A DNA stretch of 64,000 bases from JADGNF01 sp964582085 (GTDB lineage: Archaea > Thermoproteota > Bathyarchaeia > Bathyarchaeales > Bathycorpusculaceae), in the NCBI GenBank assembly GCA_964582085.1, contig CAZOPV010000009.1, positions 1 to 64,000 of the forward strand, written 5' to 3'. Position 1 is the first letter of the stretch. Each line of letters begins with the position of its first letter. Positions 1 to 8,150 of the stretch are shown one piece after another. The translations under genes and the position numbers were made by a program. The notes beneath the pieces were generated by a model. That model saw only the letters and a program-made list of their open reading frames with translations. It did not search any database and had not been told where the DNA came from.

Positions 1-1
1 A

Positions 2-379
2 GCATCATCAGCAGTCGAAGAACAAACAGCCTCCGCAGAAGAAATGGCCAGCATAGCAAAAGACGTCTCCGAAACCGCCGAAAACGTCGCAAAAGTAACC
101 CAAACCGTCGTAGGAGAAGCAGAAAGCATGGCACAACTTGCTCTTAACGTCTCAAAAGAAGCCAGCACAGTTGAGGATTCAACTAAAGAAATAATTAAAG
201 AAGCAGAAAATGTTGGTCAATCAGCAAACACCGTCATGACAGAAGCAACGCGTATGGCGGAAAAGGCGGAGAAAATGTCTCAAGGCTTAGAGAATATGGT
301 CGAAGAGCGAAAGAAACTTCTATCTGAGTTCTGCCAGAAGCACGGTCTAAAGGTTCCAATAGAAGAAGAAAGCGTTTAG
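2..379 (+). CDS. Methyl-accepting chemotaxis protein, C-terminal end (partial)
   Basis: The frame is open to the left edge, so only the last 125 codons are present. The visible part is the end of a chemoreceptor signalling domain: the segment SSAVEEQTASAEEMA matches the EEQ-x-A/S pattern found after the receptor hairpin tip. It is followed by an Ala/Glu-rich heptad coiled coil (IAKDVSETAENVAKV and similar) and a short charged tail. Such domains bind CheW/CheA in the cytoplasm and signal to the archaellum motor. The ligand-binding part lies outside the window. A bare coiled coil is possible, but the motif makes a receptor likely. Confidence 0.8.
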   Translation, partial: ASSAVEEQTASAEEMASIAKDVSETAENVAKVTQTVVGEAESMAQLALNVSKEASTVEDSTKEIIKEAENVGQSANTVMTEATRMAEKAEKMSQGLENMVEERKKLLSEFCQKHGLKVPIEEESV

Positions 380-560
380 CTTTCTTCATTAAACCCTTTT
401 TTATTTAAGCAATATGAAATTACAAAAATAGTCTGTAACTGACCCAATATACAAATCCTATTATCTAAAATAAAGTGCTTCATACTGCGTTAAAGCTGGA
501 GCTAAAACGTATGTCATCTAAACCGAGGCTTACAAAAAACAAACATGTCGTTTATCTTAA

Positions 561-1139
561 ATGGGGAGTGAGTTAGTGGGTACAGAAATTCGCACATTTG
601 CTTCATTAAAAGATTTGACAGAATACCTGTTTGATGAGGTATCGCAGTATAAGGGATTATTTGAAGACTACAGTCAATGGCTAGGTTCACTATTACGAAG
701 CTGTGAAGAAGAACATAAAAATGATGATTGGTTCCAGAAATCAGCAGCCCTACAAAAGTCTCTCAAAGCGCCAACAAAAAAGGGATCTGACTCCAAAGGT
801 GGGGACAAAAAAGGAGGTTCAAAAGGAAATTTTGAATCTCCAAGCTGGGTTCAAGCAGGTAACGTCTTGTTATGCACTACAGATCAAGGGCAAGTAGAGA
901 TCATGTTTGAAGCGATAGAAAAAATTAATGAAAAAATTCAGGAATTGGAGAAGTTTAAGGTTGCAGTTCAACAGTTGGAACGTTTGGGACTGGGGAAAAC
1001 TGTTAGTTATGTTGTTTACATAGAAGAAGACATACCGAAAAAAATAGTGATAAAGGCAAAAACCAACGCCACCGACGATACCTTCAAGTTTGCTACAGAA
1101 TTATCTGTACCTGCGGTATTCAGCGACATAAAACCCTAA
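561..1139 (+). CDS. Uncharacterised cytoplasmic protein with Gly/Lys linker
   Basis: I do not recognise this 192-residue protein. Residues 1-65 are helical and acidic. A low-complexity Lys/Gly/Ser linker covers about 70-90. Residues 110-140 form a predicted coiled coil (IEKINEKIQELEKFKVAVQQ), followed by a beta-rich end. There is no signal peptide or membrane segment. The start is ambiguous: ATG at 561, or GTG at 576, which has GGGGAG (563-568) seven bases upstream and may be the real start. It lies between a chemoreceptor and another unknown gene; no partner can be inferred. Confidence 0.6.
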   Translation: MGSELVGTEIRTFASLKDLTEYLFDEVSQYKGLFEDYSQWLGSLLRSCEEEHKNDDWFQKSAALQKSLKAPTKKGSDSKGGDKKGGSKGNFESPSWVQAGNVLLCTTDQGQVEIMFEAIEKINEKIQELEKFKVAVQQLERLGLGKTVSYVVYIEEDIPKKIVIKAKTNATDDTFKFATELSVPAVFSDIKP

Positions 1140-1237
1140 AAAATAGGGATAAAAAGTTAGGTGCAGAATTGCAAAAGATAAATATGGAGTAATTGGAACT
1201 AAGGTAGAGGGAAGAAACCATAAACCCAAAGTATTCA

Positions 1238-1771
1238 GTGTCAGGTGTCATCGTTTCCATACGAATAGATAGCCTGCAAGCTGAAAAAACGGGTCAAGTT
1301 ATTCCCAACGAGGAACTTTTTTTTGATGTAAACGCTAAACTTGAAGAACAAAAGAAGAGTAACGACGAAGTAAACCTACGTTTCAGCTTGCTTATAAGTA
1401 CAAAACCTAATGTTGTCCGTTACTCAACAAGCGGCAACGTTATTTTAGAAGGCAAAGCTGCAGACATCAAGAAAAAACTTGAAGCAAACCCAAAAACTAA
1501 AATTCCACAAATCCTCTTCACCGTATACCAGCACGTCTTTAATTCGATCTATATGTTGAGTTCAATATTAAATACACCTTATCCACCACCAGACCTTTTA
1601 CATCCCATGGCAGAAAAAATTCACATATTCCCAGCACCTCCTCCACAACCTCAAGAAAAAGCCGATGTACAGACTCAATCTTCATCACCAGCTTCAGTTG
1701 AACAAAACAAACCTTTTGCACCTGAAGTAGTTGCAACACCAGCCGCAGCTGAAAAAGCTGCTACAGTTTAG
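1238..1771 (+). CDS. Uncharacterised protein, weakly SecB-like
   Basis: A 177-residue protein starting at GTG. Residues 1-85 alternate in beta-strand fashion. Residues 90-120 form a helix ending in YPPPDLLHP, which recalls the proline-rich turn near the C-terminus of SecB-type chaperones. The last 50 residues are a Pro/Ala/Gln-rich disordered tail. The SecB comparison is by eye and weak. It is followed after 38 bp by the MetE-like gene, which has its own promoter. The start is uncertain because the nearest Shine-Dalgarno-like GGGAAG (1209-1214) sits too far upstream. Confidence 0.55.
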   Translation: MSGVIVSIRIDSLQAEKTGQVIPNEELFFDVNAKLEEQKKSNDEVNLRFSLLISTKPNVVRYSTSGNVILEGKAADIKKKLEANPKTKIPQILFTVYQHVFNSIYMLSSILNTPYPPPDLLHPMAEKIHIFPAPPPQPQEKADVQTQSSSPASVEQNKPFAPEVVATPAAAEKAATV

Positions 1772-1778
1772 GCGTTGC

Positions 1779-1786
1779 TTTTAAAT
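1779..1786 (+). promoter_or_regulatory. TATA box of the metE-like gene
   Basis: The octamer TTTTAAAT is centred about 27 bp before the ATG at 1810, the spacing expected for an archaeal TATA box with transcription beginning at the start codon. It supports 1810 as a leaderless start and argues against the in-frame TTG at 1786, which lies inside the box. Confidence 0.5.
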
Positions 1787-1809
1787 TGATTCCTGCACAT
1801 CTAAACGTT

Positions 1810-2832
1810 ATGGACCCTTTAGTTGACGATGTTGGCAGTTTTCCGTTACCGCCTTCTGTTGACAGAGAAAAATTTAGCGAAGCATATAGGCAAGCTAGAG
1901 AAGCAATGCGTTGTAGGCAAGAGTTCCAAGTCAACGATTTTGTGAGAAAAAATTTTTGTGAAGTGACTCTTGACGCTTTCAAGCAGAAGCTTCTTACGGG
2001 TTTGGATGTAGTTAACTATCCGCAGCAATATAATGGAATCAACCAAATAGGTGATTCAATACATCGTGCGATGGAAAAGGGCACATTTCTTGTTGAAGAA
2101 AAAGATGCTTTTTTACCTGAAGTACGTTTAATTGAGCAGGAAGCAAAAAGTCTCAGCGAATTCTATGGAAAGAAAATCTTACTAAGAGTATCGCTGTTTG
2201 GTCCTATGGAGCAGTATCTCAAAGAAGTCGGCACTGTTGCTTACACAGATGTTTTAGACAGTTTTGCTGAGACCGTTAGGCGTTTTGCCAAAAACAGTAT
2301 TTTAGATACAAAATATGTAAAAACCGTGGTTGTTTCGTTGGATGAGCCTAGCTTTGGTTTCTTGAACATATCGACTGACAGTGATTTTATATGTAGGGTT
2401 CTAGATAAGGCGTTCGATTTTAATGGAGTAACCCGTCAGATTCATCTTCATTCTTCGGTACGTTTGCCTGATTTGCTGGCTATAAAGAATGTGGATGTGC
2501 TTTCGTTTGAGTATGCAGCATCTCCCAAAAACATAGAAGGAGTTTCGAAAAAAATGTTTGAACGTGCCGATAAGTATGTACGAGTTGGTGTATCGCGAAC
2601 TGATATTGACTCTATTATTGCGGAGCTTCGTGACAGTGGCATTGACAAGCCCACTGCGGTTCAATTAGTTGAAAGTGAAGATTTGATTCGAAAGCGGTTC
2701 CGTTTTGTCCAAGAAAAATTTGGAGAGCGCATGGCTTTTGCAGGTCCAGATTGCGGACTTGGAGGCTGGCCAAGTCAAGAGTCTGCGCAGCTTTTGTTGA
2801 AAAAAACGGTTAGCGCAATTAAGTCGGCTTGA
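1810..2832 (+). CDS. MetE/UROD-fold methyltransferase (methionine synthase-like)
   Basis: A cobalamin-independent methionine-synthase-like TIM barrel of 340 residues, the length of archaeal C-terminal-only MetE proteins. The start MDPLVDDVGSFPLPP carries the family's N-terminal G-S-FP motif. Later landmarks are VSLDEPSFG, IHLHSS, LSFEYA and the C-terminal PDCGLGGWP. In MetE the zinc ligands are His-x-Cys, Glu and a C-terminal Cys; here the middle motif reads His-Ser-Ser, so one Cys ligand appears to be replaced by Ser. The family transfers methyl groups to thiols such as homocysteine; the real substrate is uncertain. ATG 1810 is preferred over TTG 1786 because of the TATA spacing. Confidence 0.8.
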   Translation: MDPLVDDVGSFPLPPSVDREKFSEAYRQAREAMRCRQEFQVNDFVRKNFCEVTLDAFKQKLLTGLDVVNYPQQYNGINQIGDSIHRAMEKGTFLVEEKDAFLPEVRLIEQEAKSLSEFYGKKILLRVSLFGPMEQYLKEVGTVAYTDVLDSFAETVRRFAKNSILDTKYVKTVVVSLDEPSFGFLNISTDSDFICRVLDKAFDFNGVTRQIHLHSSVRLPDLLAIKNVDVLSFEYAASPKNIEGVSKKMFERADKYVRVGVSRTDIDSIIAELRDSGIDKPTAVQLVESEDLIRKRFRFVQEKFGERMAFAGPDCGLGGWPSQESAQLLLKKTVSAIKSA

Positions 2833-2860
2833 ACCGTAAAAAACTCGGGAAACCTGATGA

Positions 2861-2947
2861 ATGCTACTCCAGTCTTCCTTAAAAAAAAGAAACTATTGTG
2901 GAATCATCGCTATTGTAATTGTTATGTTGATATGGGGTGTAGGGTAA
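2861..2947 (+). CDS. Possible 28-residue single-pass membrane peptide
   Basis: A short reading frame just after the metE-like gene encodes an N-terminal KKR charge cluster followed by an uninterrupted hydrophobic stretch (GIIAIVIVMLIWGVG) ending at the stop. The composition is typical of a tiny membrane protein with the N-terminus inside. No good ribosome-binding site is visible and the length is close to what chance would allow, so this is tentative. Confidence 0.28.
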   Translation: MLLQSSLKKRNYCGIIAIVIVMLIWGVG

Positions 2948-3016
2948 GGAAAATGATTGAGAGGCATGGGTCTCCGCAAAGGTTGGGGCGGCTCTAACTC
3001 GACTAGAACGTTGTGT

Positions 3017-3949
3017 CTATTCATCGTTTTCACACTTCTTTACTGTTGGAGTGATGGTTAACTGCAATAGTTTTTCTTCTCGGATGATCGCGAGAACTAT
3101 TTGTTTTCCCACAACATCTTCTGACAGCAACCTTGGGAGATCATAGAAATCGAGAACAGGCTTGCCGTTGAAAGCAACTATAACATCTCCCATAGTGAGC
3201 CCTGCTTTTTTGGCTGGTGAGTTAGGTTCGACTTGAAAGACCATAACACCTGTTTCTTGGGCAATGCCCGCTTCATCTTGAATTTCAATTGGAATAGCAA
3301 CGGTATTGACAATTAAGCCGAGGTATGCTTTTTTTATAGTTCTACCTGCAATCAAACCATCAGTGATTATTTTTACTTTGTTTATTGGTATGGTTATACC
3401 ACGCTGCCAAACGTAGGCTACGTTTATGCCTATGAGTTTACCCTCTGTATCTACAAGTGGTCCACCTGAGAATCCTGGGTTAAGTTTTGCATCTGTGGCG
3501 ATTACGTTCTCCATGGTTATCCCTCTAAATCCAGGTAGAGCGCTTTCAGTATTGGTGATTATTCCTGTGGTGGCGGTTGGTTGTTTTCTGTTGAAGGGAT
3601 TTGCAAGCGCTATTACGAATTGGCCTGTGTTAAGGGTTGATGAGTCTCCGATTTCAATAGGCGCAATATCCAAGTATTCTGTTTTGAGGAGCGCAAGATC
3701 ACTGTATTGGTCGGTGCCGACAACTTTGGCAGTGACTGTCTCTTCACCTTGTCCTACTCTGACTATTTTGGATCCTTGAAGAACGTGGTTGCAGGTTACG
3801 ATGTAGCCCTGTTTGTCGAGGACGACCCCCGTACCGCGAGACATAGAGGCTTGAACACTGACTACTGATTTTGATAATTGCTTGATTAGTGCAGTTGTAG
3901 CGTCGCTAATCGACTTTAGAAGTGTGTAATTGTTAATGATCGTGGTCAT
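3017..3949 (-). CDS. HtrA/DegP-like serine protease with PDZ domain
   Basis: An S1C (HtrA) protease of 310 residues. The catalytic His is in VTCNHV, the Asp in YSDLALL and the Ser in PGFSGGPLV. A PDZ domain fills the last 90 residues (SPAKKAGLTMGDVIVAFNG). No signal peptide or membrane helix precedes the protease domain, so a cytoplasmic location is predicted, unlike bacterial DegP. I chose the ATG at 3949 (MTTIINNY) because AGAGGT lies about 8 bases upstream; an upstream start at 4060 would overlap the preceding gene. Family role: quality control of misfolded proteins. The upstream winged-helix gene ends 100 bp away and may be co-transcribed. Confidence 0.9.
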   Translation of the reverse strand: MTTIINNYTLLKSISDATTALIKQLSKSVVSVQASMSRGTGVVLDKQGYIVTCNHVLQGSKIVRVGQGEETVTAKVVGTDQYSDLALLKTEYLDIAPIEIGDSSTLNTGQFVIALANPFNRKQPTATTGIITNTESALPGFRGITMENVIATDAKLNPGFSGGPLVDTEGKLIGINVAYVWQRGITIPINKVKIITDGLIAGRTIKKAYLGLIVNTVAIPIEIQDEAGIAQETGVMVFQVEPNSPAKKAGLTMGDVIVAFNGKPVLDFYDLPRLLSEDVVGKQIVLAIIREEKLLQLTITPTVKKCENDE

Positions 3950-4049
3950 TTTTCTGAACCTCTGTAGAATATATTGGTGATTTGGGTATTTGTTGACTGA
4001 GAATTTTTGCAGTCCGTCACAGACGCCACGAAAATTTGTCGTAGAATGG

Positions 4050-4670
4050 TTAGTTACCAAAGTAATTGACTTGCTGAGCTAAAGACATCTGAGATGGGCA
4101 CTGTTTTTGACATAGTTTACTGATGTGGGTCATTAATTGGTAGGCTGCTTTTAACGCAAGGTTTTGATTGTAGCCACGAAGGAATTTTGCTTCGATCGTA
4201 AGGGTATTTTGGGCGATTTTTGCGTCGAGTTGTATTTCGCTGTTTTCTGTGACCCACTTGAGCGTAGTTTCCTCAGGATTTTTGGCTAAACCTAACCATC
4301 GAAGCAAACCGAACCACTTGCCTCGGAGCCTCGAAACTAGATCTTGTGTGGGAATGTCTGAAGGCAAGTACGTCTGCAGTAAGATAACGCGTGTTGAAAA
4401 GGTGATGTTTGAGTGGTGTTTAAGTTGTTTGGTGATGTCTGTAGTTACAGTATAGCCTTCATCGCTTTTTTTGATAACGCCTTCGGCTTCTAGTCTAGCA
4501 ATAATTCGGGAGAGTGTTTCAGGGTGTAGACCTAGCCTGCGTTTGAGTCCTTCGAAGGTGAAGAAGGCAAATTCCTCTTCGCTTAAAAAAGCAAGGACTT
4601 CTATGTCGCGTTCGCTGAGTGACCAGTCTGGAGATCCTTGCAATTCAGGGTCTAAAAGAGGAATTGTCAT
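4050..4670 (-). CDS. Winged-helix transcriptional regulator
   Basis: A 206-residue protein whose residues 18-75 form a MarR-like winged helix (LSERDIEVLAFLSEE, then LGLHPETLSRIIARLEAEGVIKK as recognition helix and wing). The C-terminal 100 residues are an alpha/beta region of unknown function with a WFGLLRWLG segment. It lies directly upstream of and in the same direction as the HtrA protease gene, so it may control or accompany protein quality control. The ligand is unknown. Confidence 0.7.
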   Translation of the reverse strand: MTIPLLDPELQGSPDWSLSERDIEVLAFLSEEEFAFFTFEGLKRRLGLHPETLSRIIARLEAEGVIKKSDEGYTVTTDITKQLKHHSNITFSTRVILLQTYLPSDIPTQDLVSRLRGKWFGLLRWLGLAKNPEETTLKWVTENSEIQLDAKIAQNTLTIEAKFLRGYNQNLALKAAYQLMTHISKLCQKQCPSQMSLAQQVNYFGN

Positions 4671-4780
4671 AGGTTAAATATCTCTTCCCACTATGAGCTT
4701 TTGAACATTACTCCCATTTTAGTGAAAAACATCATGCACGATGGAGGTTTTGTTTTGTAGACGAAAAATGTAGAGTTGTA

Positions 4781-6373
4781 TTAATTTTGGCTATTTTGGG
4801 CTTGTTGAGGCGTAGTTTTTCTTTGGATACGCGCCTTCACTGCGTTTACCAGAGCTTTTGCTGTCTCTTTTCTTATTTCGACAGAGGTGTCGAGTGATTT
4901 GGTTGCGATATCCTTTTCTAGAGTCTGCAGTTTACCAAGTATTGCTTGTTTCTTTTTCTCGTATTCCGCCTTAAGTTTTTCCTGTTCAGCATTAGAACTT
5001 TGCTCTGCCAGTTCTAGTCGCTTTTTGGCCAAAATTAGTTTTTGGGTGGTGTCAAATCGCTTTTGAGCTAAAGCTGTTTTCTTGATGGGGTTACTAGTTT
5101 TGATTTTCTCTATCTTGGCTATCTCTGCTTCAAGGTCTTGCACTTCTTTAGATAAAATTGCTATGGCACTCTTTCTTTTATCTGCTAATTCTTTGGAGTG
5201 GGCTGCGTATTCAACATCTATGTCGCAAGTTTTTTCCTGTTCAACTGAAGCACTCACTGCCAACGCCAGCTGCTTTTTTGCAGCATTAATTTTCTGTGTG
5301 AGTTCAGAAATTTTTTGATCTTTAGCTAATTTCTGAAGGGGATGTCTAAAACTTACCTTTTTTTGAGCTACTTCGGCAAGCTCAGCCTCCAATTGATGTA
5401 TGTTTCTGGTCAAGTATTCAATGGTGCTTTTTCCTTTAACAATAAGTTCTTTGGCCTGAGCAGCGTAACCTTCATCAATTTTGTTGAGCAGATACCTGTT
5501 CTCTACTAGTCTCTTTGCTGAAACTTCAATTTCGGCGTCGGCAGCTAGCCGCTTAGCGAGTTCTTCTTCGACTTTGCTAAATATTTGGTTGCATTCGTTG
5601 ATGAAGATTTCGTCTGGACCTATGAGTTCATTAGATTCGAATGATAAAATGACTTGACGCAGGTTTACCACCCAGTCGTCAAAGTACATGCTGACAGGTG
5701 AATTTTGGAACACTTCATTGCTGAGCATTTCCAAGTACTCCAACGTTTCCGCGGTGATTCGGGCAATTTCTTCGTGTTTATCGTCTAATAAAACGGGTGT
5801 TTTTTGCAGGGTTTCTGGTGTTTCGGCGGTGGGTGGATCTGCAAGTTCAACCTTCGCTGATGTTTCAATTATGGTTTCTGGGAACGGAGCTGATACTGGA
5901 AATTGAGGTGAAGAAAAGTCAGGGATTTCTTTGGGTTTTGAAGGCTCAAGTTCTTGACATTTAGTGGCGGCGTGCTGAGCAAGTAAGGTTTTAAATTTGG
6001 GAAGAACGTCATCAAGTATTGCCATCATAAGGTCATGATTGCTATTTTCACTTAGATCCACAATTTTTTGGTATCCATCATTGTACGTTAATATTAGATG
6101 GCCCCCAGAGTCTATATTTGCTTGGATGACTGTTTTCATACCATTGGGAAGTACTGAAGGGGAAACTCTAATTGACGACATCAATGGCCCAACATGCTTT
6201 AATGAATCAAAAACTTGTGTCATTAAACGTTTTTCTTCTGCATTTAACTTGACAATCTGCTCCACATCTTCCCCTACATTTTTGAGGGCTTCCACAAGCT
6301 CTTCGAGACTGGGGTGAACCTTGCCTACACTCTGGGTTTGTTCATTAACTGGGGGTTCTGGGGTCTGAGTCAT
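4781..6373 (-). CDS. Long coiled-coil protein with an internal duplication
   Basis: A 530-residue cytoplasmic protein. After a Pro/Gln-rich start comes a globular alpha/beta domain (about 45-140), a linker, and then a coiled coil from about 230 to the end. The coiled coil contains two related units of about 80 residues: YAAQAKELIVKGKSTIEYL...KKQLALAVSASVEQEK and YAAHSKELADKRKSAIAIL...KKRLELAEQSSNAEQEK. The start MTQTPEPP at 6373 is chosen; a longer form from 6463 is possible. I recognise no family. Repeated coils of this kind suggest a scaffold or membrane/DNA-associated structural protein, but this is not shown. Confidence 0.6.
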   Translation of the reverse strand: MTQTPEPPVNEQTQSVGKVHPSLEELVEALKNVGEDVEQIVKLNAEEKRLMTQVFDSLKHVGPLMSSIRVSPSVLPNGMKTVIQANIDSGGHLILTYNDGYQKIVDLSENSNHDLMMAILDDVLPKFKTLLAQHAATKCQELEPSKPKEIPDFSSPQFPVSAPFPETIIETSAKVELADPPTAETPETLQKTPVLLDDKHEEIARITAETLEYLEMLSNEVFQNSPVSMYFDDWVVNLRQVILSFESNELIGPDEIFINECNQIFSKVEEELAKRLAADAEIEVSAKRLVENRYLLNKIDEGYAAQAKELIVKGKSTIEYLTRNIHQLEAELAEVAQKKVSFRHPLQKLAKDQKISELTQKINAAKKQLALAVSASVEQEKTCDIDVEYAAHSKELADKRKSAIAILSKEVQDLEAEIAKIEKIKTSNPIKKTALAQKRFDTTQKLILAKKRLELAEQSSNAEQEKLKAEYEKKKQAILGKLQTLEKDIATKSLDTSVEIRKETAKALVNAVKARIQRKTTPQQAQNSQN

Positions 6374-6576
6374 GGGAAGCCAACTTTGCAATATAATACC
6401 TTGTGGAAAAAAGGGCTTGCATGTCTCAGAACTTACACCCAGAGCTAGTTTTCTTAAAGGCATAAAAATATGATAAATTCTTAAACGTTATAGATACCTT
6501 TATTCTACAGTTACATTTGATGTTATCTTGTTGCTTACATAGAATAATTTATAGAAATCAAGCGTTGCAAGAAGGG

Positions 6577-6987
6577 TTATTTGGATATTGGAGGTCTTTT
6601 TTGTGCGTATTGATATCTGCGGGGTCTACCTATTCGGGTCAGAATGTTTTCTTTAACCAGATCCACCAGTGCATGTGCTACCGCGGTTCGGTCATAGTGG
6701 AAACCGCGCCTTGCCAGCTCAGTGTGTACCTCTTCTAAGCCTTTTGGGTTACTGAACCAGTTTTCCGCCCAGAGTTTTTGGATAACACCCCTGCATGTCT
6801 CGGCTCTGGGTGGCGACGCTGCCCGTTCATGTGTTGGAAGGGGGTTTTCTTTAAGTCTATTAGTGACGGTTGCAAGGATGCGGTCAACAGCTGTTTGAAT
6901 TTGATCTTCTTGAGATTCAATTTCGAATTCTATTTCTCCAATTTTCATTTTTACGCGTATTGGTGGTTTTTGCGGGGTTTCTGTCAA
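6577..6987 (-). CDS. Small winged-helix protein
   Basis: A 136-residue protein with two parts. Residues 10-45 form a beta-hairpin and helix (VKMKIGEIEFEIES, then an amphipathic helix). Residues 65-130 resemble a winged helix (LEEVHTELARRGFHYDRTA as recognition helix, then basic GRPRRYQYAQ). It is transcribed divergently from nurA-herA across a palindrome-rich promoter, so it may be a DNA-binding regulator or a DNA-repair partner of that pair. No ligand site is visible. Confidence 0.6.
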   Translation of the reverse strand: MTETPQKPPIRVKMKIGEIEFEIESQEDQIQTAVDRILATVTNRLKENPLPTHERAASPPRAETCRGVIQKLWAENWFSNPKGLEEVHTELARRGFHYDRTAVAHALVDLVKENILTRIGRPRRYQYAQKRPPISK

Positions 6988-7008
6988 ATTGACACCTATT
7001 GTATATTG

Positions 7009-7074
7009 TATTGCGCAATATGCACATGCACAACACTTAAATATTTCACCAACACGATATTGAATATTGGTGAA
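7009..7074. promoter_or_regulatory. Palindromes in the divergent nurA promoter region
   Basis: Two inverted repeats lie between the divergent genes. TATTGCGCAATA (7009-7020) is a perfect 12-bp palindrome. TTCACCAA (7045-7052) and TTGGTGAA (7067-7074) are 8-bp arms separated by 14 bp. A TATA-like TTAAATATTT (7038-7047) lies between them and would place the nurA start of transcription inside the second repeat. Regulator binding is inferred. Confidence 0.45.
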
Positions 7075-7079
7075 TCTTG

Positions 7080-8150
7080 GTGATTAAACAATACACAATA
7101 ACAACAACCCCCAAATATAACTTTCCACACCCCATCATAGATACAACGTTACCCCAACGCTTCAGCGAAATCAGCATAAATTCCCTAAGACAGGTTCACG
7201 CAAATAATTTTCTGCTAAGTCTGCAAGAAAATAATTTCATCGAAAATAACCCAGCACAAATTCAGCTCAAACACACACCTTTACCGCTCACTCCAAAACA
7301 CCAAGAAACCACCATAGCAGCAGTTGACTCTTCAACCATCAAAATAGGAGAAACGCCCACAGGCATAATCATCGCCATCCGAGGCGCAACCGTCTGGAAA
7401 CAAAAACGCAACTACCACTACACTCGCATTGGACCATTTATATTCCACATAACTGAAGAAAACAAAAATGCTGTCTACAACAGCCTCGAACGCACCTATT
7501 TCACAAGTCAAAATAGCAACAATCATCAAGCTACACCACCACTTCTCCAAATGCCTACCCGACTAGCCAGTCTGCTGGAAAGATGGCTCCAACTTCTGCT
7601 TGTCAAAACCACAAACAACAGCATAATCCTATTTGACGGCAGTCTAACTGGTGGAACCATAGATACACCGGTGCACAGGTTGCATGAAATCCTCAACATT
7701 GCCAGAAGAAACAAAAACATAGTTCTCGCCTTCAGCAAAGCTACCAACCTACGCATGAATGGTTATCTCATAACTGAACGTCTACCAGAGCAGGAAGCAC
7801 CATATTTACTTGAAACAAAGGGTTTACATTTTAAACCACCAACCATAGTTTTTGGTGACGTTTACGTTGCAAAGCTACAAAGGGCAAACGTTGCGTTCCG
7901 CCTAGATATCGACAAAGAAATTGACTTCACCAACCGTATAGAAGCTGTGGAGAAACTCCTCGGTAACGATTTGCTCCAGCAAGGCTATCCTGAAACTCTA
8001 CGCCTTGCTCACATTCTATGCACCTTCACAGCAAACGAAGTCTTAGCCATTCAGCATTTCGCTAGCCGCAAACACAGAATCCAAATTATCAACAGACCTG
8101 ATATGCACCGCCTTCTATTTGGTCCCTTTGGAAAGGAGAGCTACGCATGA
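7080..8150 (+). CDS. nurA: NurA 5'-3' nuclease
   Basis: A NurA-family nuclease of 356 residues. The N-terminal motif AAVDSSTIKIG carries the conserved metal-binding Asp, and ILFDGSL supplies the second acidic motif. NurA forms a dimeric ring that docks on the hexameric HerA translocase and resects DNA ends during homologous recombination. The stop overlaps the herA start by four bases (ATGA), so the two are translationally coupled. The start is GTG 7080, six bases after GGTGA (7069-7073); a TTG at 7077 is the alternative. Confidence 0.85.
   Translation: MIKQYTITTTPKYNFPHPIIDTTLPQRFSEISINSLRQVHANNFLLSLQENNFIENNPAQIQLKHTPLPLTPKHQETTIAAVDSSTIKIGETPTGIIIAIRGATVWKQKRNYHYTRIGPFIFHITEENKNAVYNSLERTYFTSQNSNNHQATPPLLQMPTRLASLLERWLQLLLVKTTNNSIILFDGSLTGGTIDTPVHRLHEILNIARRNKNIVLAFSKATNLRMNGYLITERLPEQEAPYLLETKGLHFKPPTIVFGDVYVAKLQRANVAFRLDIDKEIDFTNRIEAVEKLLGNDLLQQGYPETLRLAHILCTFTANEVLAIQHFASRKHRIQIINRPDMHRLLFGPFGKESYA

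Noticed and set aside
2867..2998. A plus-strand frame of about 44 codons after the metE-like gene
   Set aside because: Its translation is Cys/Arg-rich and irregular; the overlapping 28-residue hydrophobic frame is more protein-like.
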